This document shows, piece after piece, positions 6,161 through 6,723 of a stretch of 6,723 nt of DNA. The DNA lies in the NCBI GenBank assembly GCA_934631995.1, contig CAKTYF010000106.1, forward strand, positions 1-6,723, written 5' to 3'. Within the stretch, counting starts at the first letter, position 1, and each line of letters begins with the position of its first letter. The notes under the pieces are model-generated. The model searched no databases, was not told the DNA's origin, and worked only from the letters and a program-made list of their open reading frames with translations. The translations under genes and the position numbers were made by a program. The stretch comes from an uncultured Eggerthellaceae bacterium (GTDB taxonomy: Bacteria; Actinomycetota; Coriobacteriia; Coriobacteriales; Eggerthellaceae).

Positions 6161-6294
6161 TTTATCGCTTTTGTGCCGCAAGGCGCCGATTGAATGGGGT
6201 GCAAGTCCCCGCGAGCAGGTCACCGTGAAGCTTCTTGCGAGCTGCGTTAAGGGCGCGGCAAGCAAAAAGATAAGCCGGGTCATCGAGCGATAAA
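6161..6294 (+). ncRNA. Second cobalamin riboswitch, compact variant
   Basis: A perfect nine-pair closing helix, TTTATCGCT (6161-6169) with AGCGATAAA (6286-6294), encloses cobalamin-riboswitch-like elements: GAATGGGGTGCAAGTCCCC (P3-type GGGG/CCCC hairpin), the core AGGTCACCGTGAAGC corresponding to the CCACTGTGAA box, a hairpin GCTGCG/CGCGGC, and a 3' box GATAAGCCGGGTCATCGAG corresponding to AAGCCAGGAGACC. At about 134 nt it is shorter than the leftward riboswitch and lacks the extra peripheral arms, so it resembles the smaller Cbl-II-type or a variant. A terminator and a secreted protein gene follow. Ligand type (adenosyl-, methyl- or aquocobalamin) cannot be told from sequence. Confidence 0.8.
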
Positions 6295-6352
6295 GAAGAA
6301 TCCGCCATCGCTGGGGACTTCGCTTGCGTGCTTGCCATATTTTTTGTAATCG

Positions 6353-6393
6353 CGCCCGCTTTGTCCTTTTGCGACAAGCGGGCGTTTTGTTTC
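6353..6393 (+). terminator. Riboswitch-controlled intrinsic terminator
   Basis: CGCCCGCTTTGTC pairs with GACAAGCGGGCG (one bulged T) around a short loop and is followed by TTTTGTTT. It lies between the riboswitch and the secreted-protein start, so it is probably the off state of the switch. Upstream CGCTTG (6321-6326) is complementary to CAAGCG (6375-6380) in the terminator arm and could act as part of an antiterminator. Confidence 0.85.
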
Positions 6394-6432
6394 CCAGAAG
6401 GAGAGCGGGGAGCTGCAGAAAGGATGCGGGGA

Positions 6433-6723
6433 ATGAAAAAGAGCAGGTCGTGGGGCAAAAATTTGCTAAGCGCAGCGGTGTCCCTGGTCTTGGCCGCAGG
6501 GCTGTTGCCCATTCTGCCGGCGACGGCTTTGGCGGTGGCAAAAGACGATGCGAAAAGCCAAGTTCATGTTGTCGTTGATAACACGGTTTACCCGAAAGCA
6601 CAAGGCGCCGCATGGGATGGCGTTTTGGTTGATACGTGGGTTGACCTCAACGAAAACAGCACCATGATGAATTGCGTTGGTGCTGCGCTTGACGAAGTGA
6701 AAGCAACGGCTGAAGGCCTGGAT
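6433..6723 (+). CDS. Secreted surface protein, possibly transcobalamin-like (3' end outside window)
   Basis: The first 97 codons of an exported protein; the frame stays open to the last base. I choose the ATG at 6433 because AAAGGA (6419-6424) lies eight bases upstream and the product starts MKKSRSWGKN. An in-frame ATG at 6424 is possible but has its Shine-Dalgarno directly adjacent. Residues 1-34 form a Sec signal peptide: basic start, hydrophobic core LLSAAVSLVLAAGLLPIL, and probable cleavage after TALA (34) or AVA (36). No lipobox is seen. The mature part, VHVVVDNTVYP (44-54) then WDGVLVDTWVDLNENSTMMN (61-80), recalls the start of DUF4430 (transcobalamin C-terminal-like) domains found in large surface proteins of Coriobacteriia. 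A cobalamin riboswitch and terminator directly upstream fit a role in capturing corrinoids outside the cell. Family call rests on this short piece, so it is tentative; the gene itself is well supported. Confidence 0.8.
   Translation, partial: MKKSRSWGKNLLSAAVSLVLAAGLLPILPATALAVAKDDAKSQVHVVVDNTVYPKAQGAAWDGVLVDTWVDLNENSTMMNCVGAALDEVKATAEGLD

Noticed and set aside
5829..6161. A 110-codon open frame on the minus strand through the riboswitch and promoter region
   Set aside because: It runs through the conserved cobalamin riboswitch and the promoter of the same strand; there is no protein-like motif.
6005..6613. A 202-codon open frame on the minus strand
   Set aside because: It is antisense to the second riboswitch, its terminator and the secreted-protein start; composition is shadow-like.
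1..6723. CRISPR array, transposase, tRNA or rRNA genes
   Set aside because: No regularly spaced repeats, no transposase motifs or terminal inverted repeats, and no tRNA cloverleaf or rRNA signature were seen.

Overview
The window looks like chromosomal DNA of a GC-rich, anaerobic, Gram-positive actinobacterium, most likely class Coriobacteriia (Eggerthellaceae or Slackia-like). The reasons are the arrangement of a DUF697 protein, a TIGR03960 radical SAM protein and a DUF2344/TIGR03936 protein, plus the export signals and the style of the cobalamin-related surface proteins. This assignment is from recognition only; no search was run.

Left part (1-3763, plus strand): a three-gene, tightly spaced operon. 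It holds the 3' part of a DUF697 membrane-associated protein, a 655-residue B12-binding-fold/radical SAM protein of the TIGR03960 family, and its usual partner, the DUF2344 protein, whose start overlaps the radical SAM stop by 8 bases. A strong hairpin with T-runs on both sides (about 3737-3762) ends the operon and can also end transcription arriving from the minus strand.

Middle part (3867-5980, minus strand): a cobalamin-responsive unit read leftwards. A sigma-A-type promoter (5990-6018) drives a classical cobalamin riboswitch (about 5814-5980). Next comes a GTG-started gene for an exported, lipid-anchored CbiK-type sirohydrochlorin cobaltochelatase (4479-5681), followed by a terminator. 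The last gene encodes a 161-residue lipoprotein of unrecognised function and may have its own weak promoter.

Right part (6120-6723, plus strand): a second promoter diverges from the first across about 100 bp and drives a second, differently built cobalamin-riboswitch-like RNA (about 6161-6294). This is followed by an intrinsic terminator (6353-6393) and the first 97 codons of a Sec-secreted protein that runs off the window. Its mature N-terminus resembles large coriobacterial surface proteins that carry transcobalamin-like DUF4430 domains.

Taken together, 3867-6723 appears to be a corrinoid/tetrapyrrole locus at the cell surface. Two divergent transcripts each sense cobalamin with a different RNA architecture, and all three encoded products are exported. 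The left operon is a separate housekeeping-type unit.
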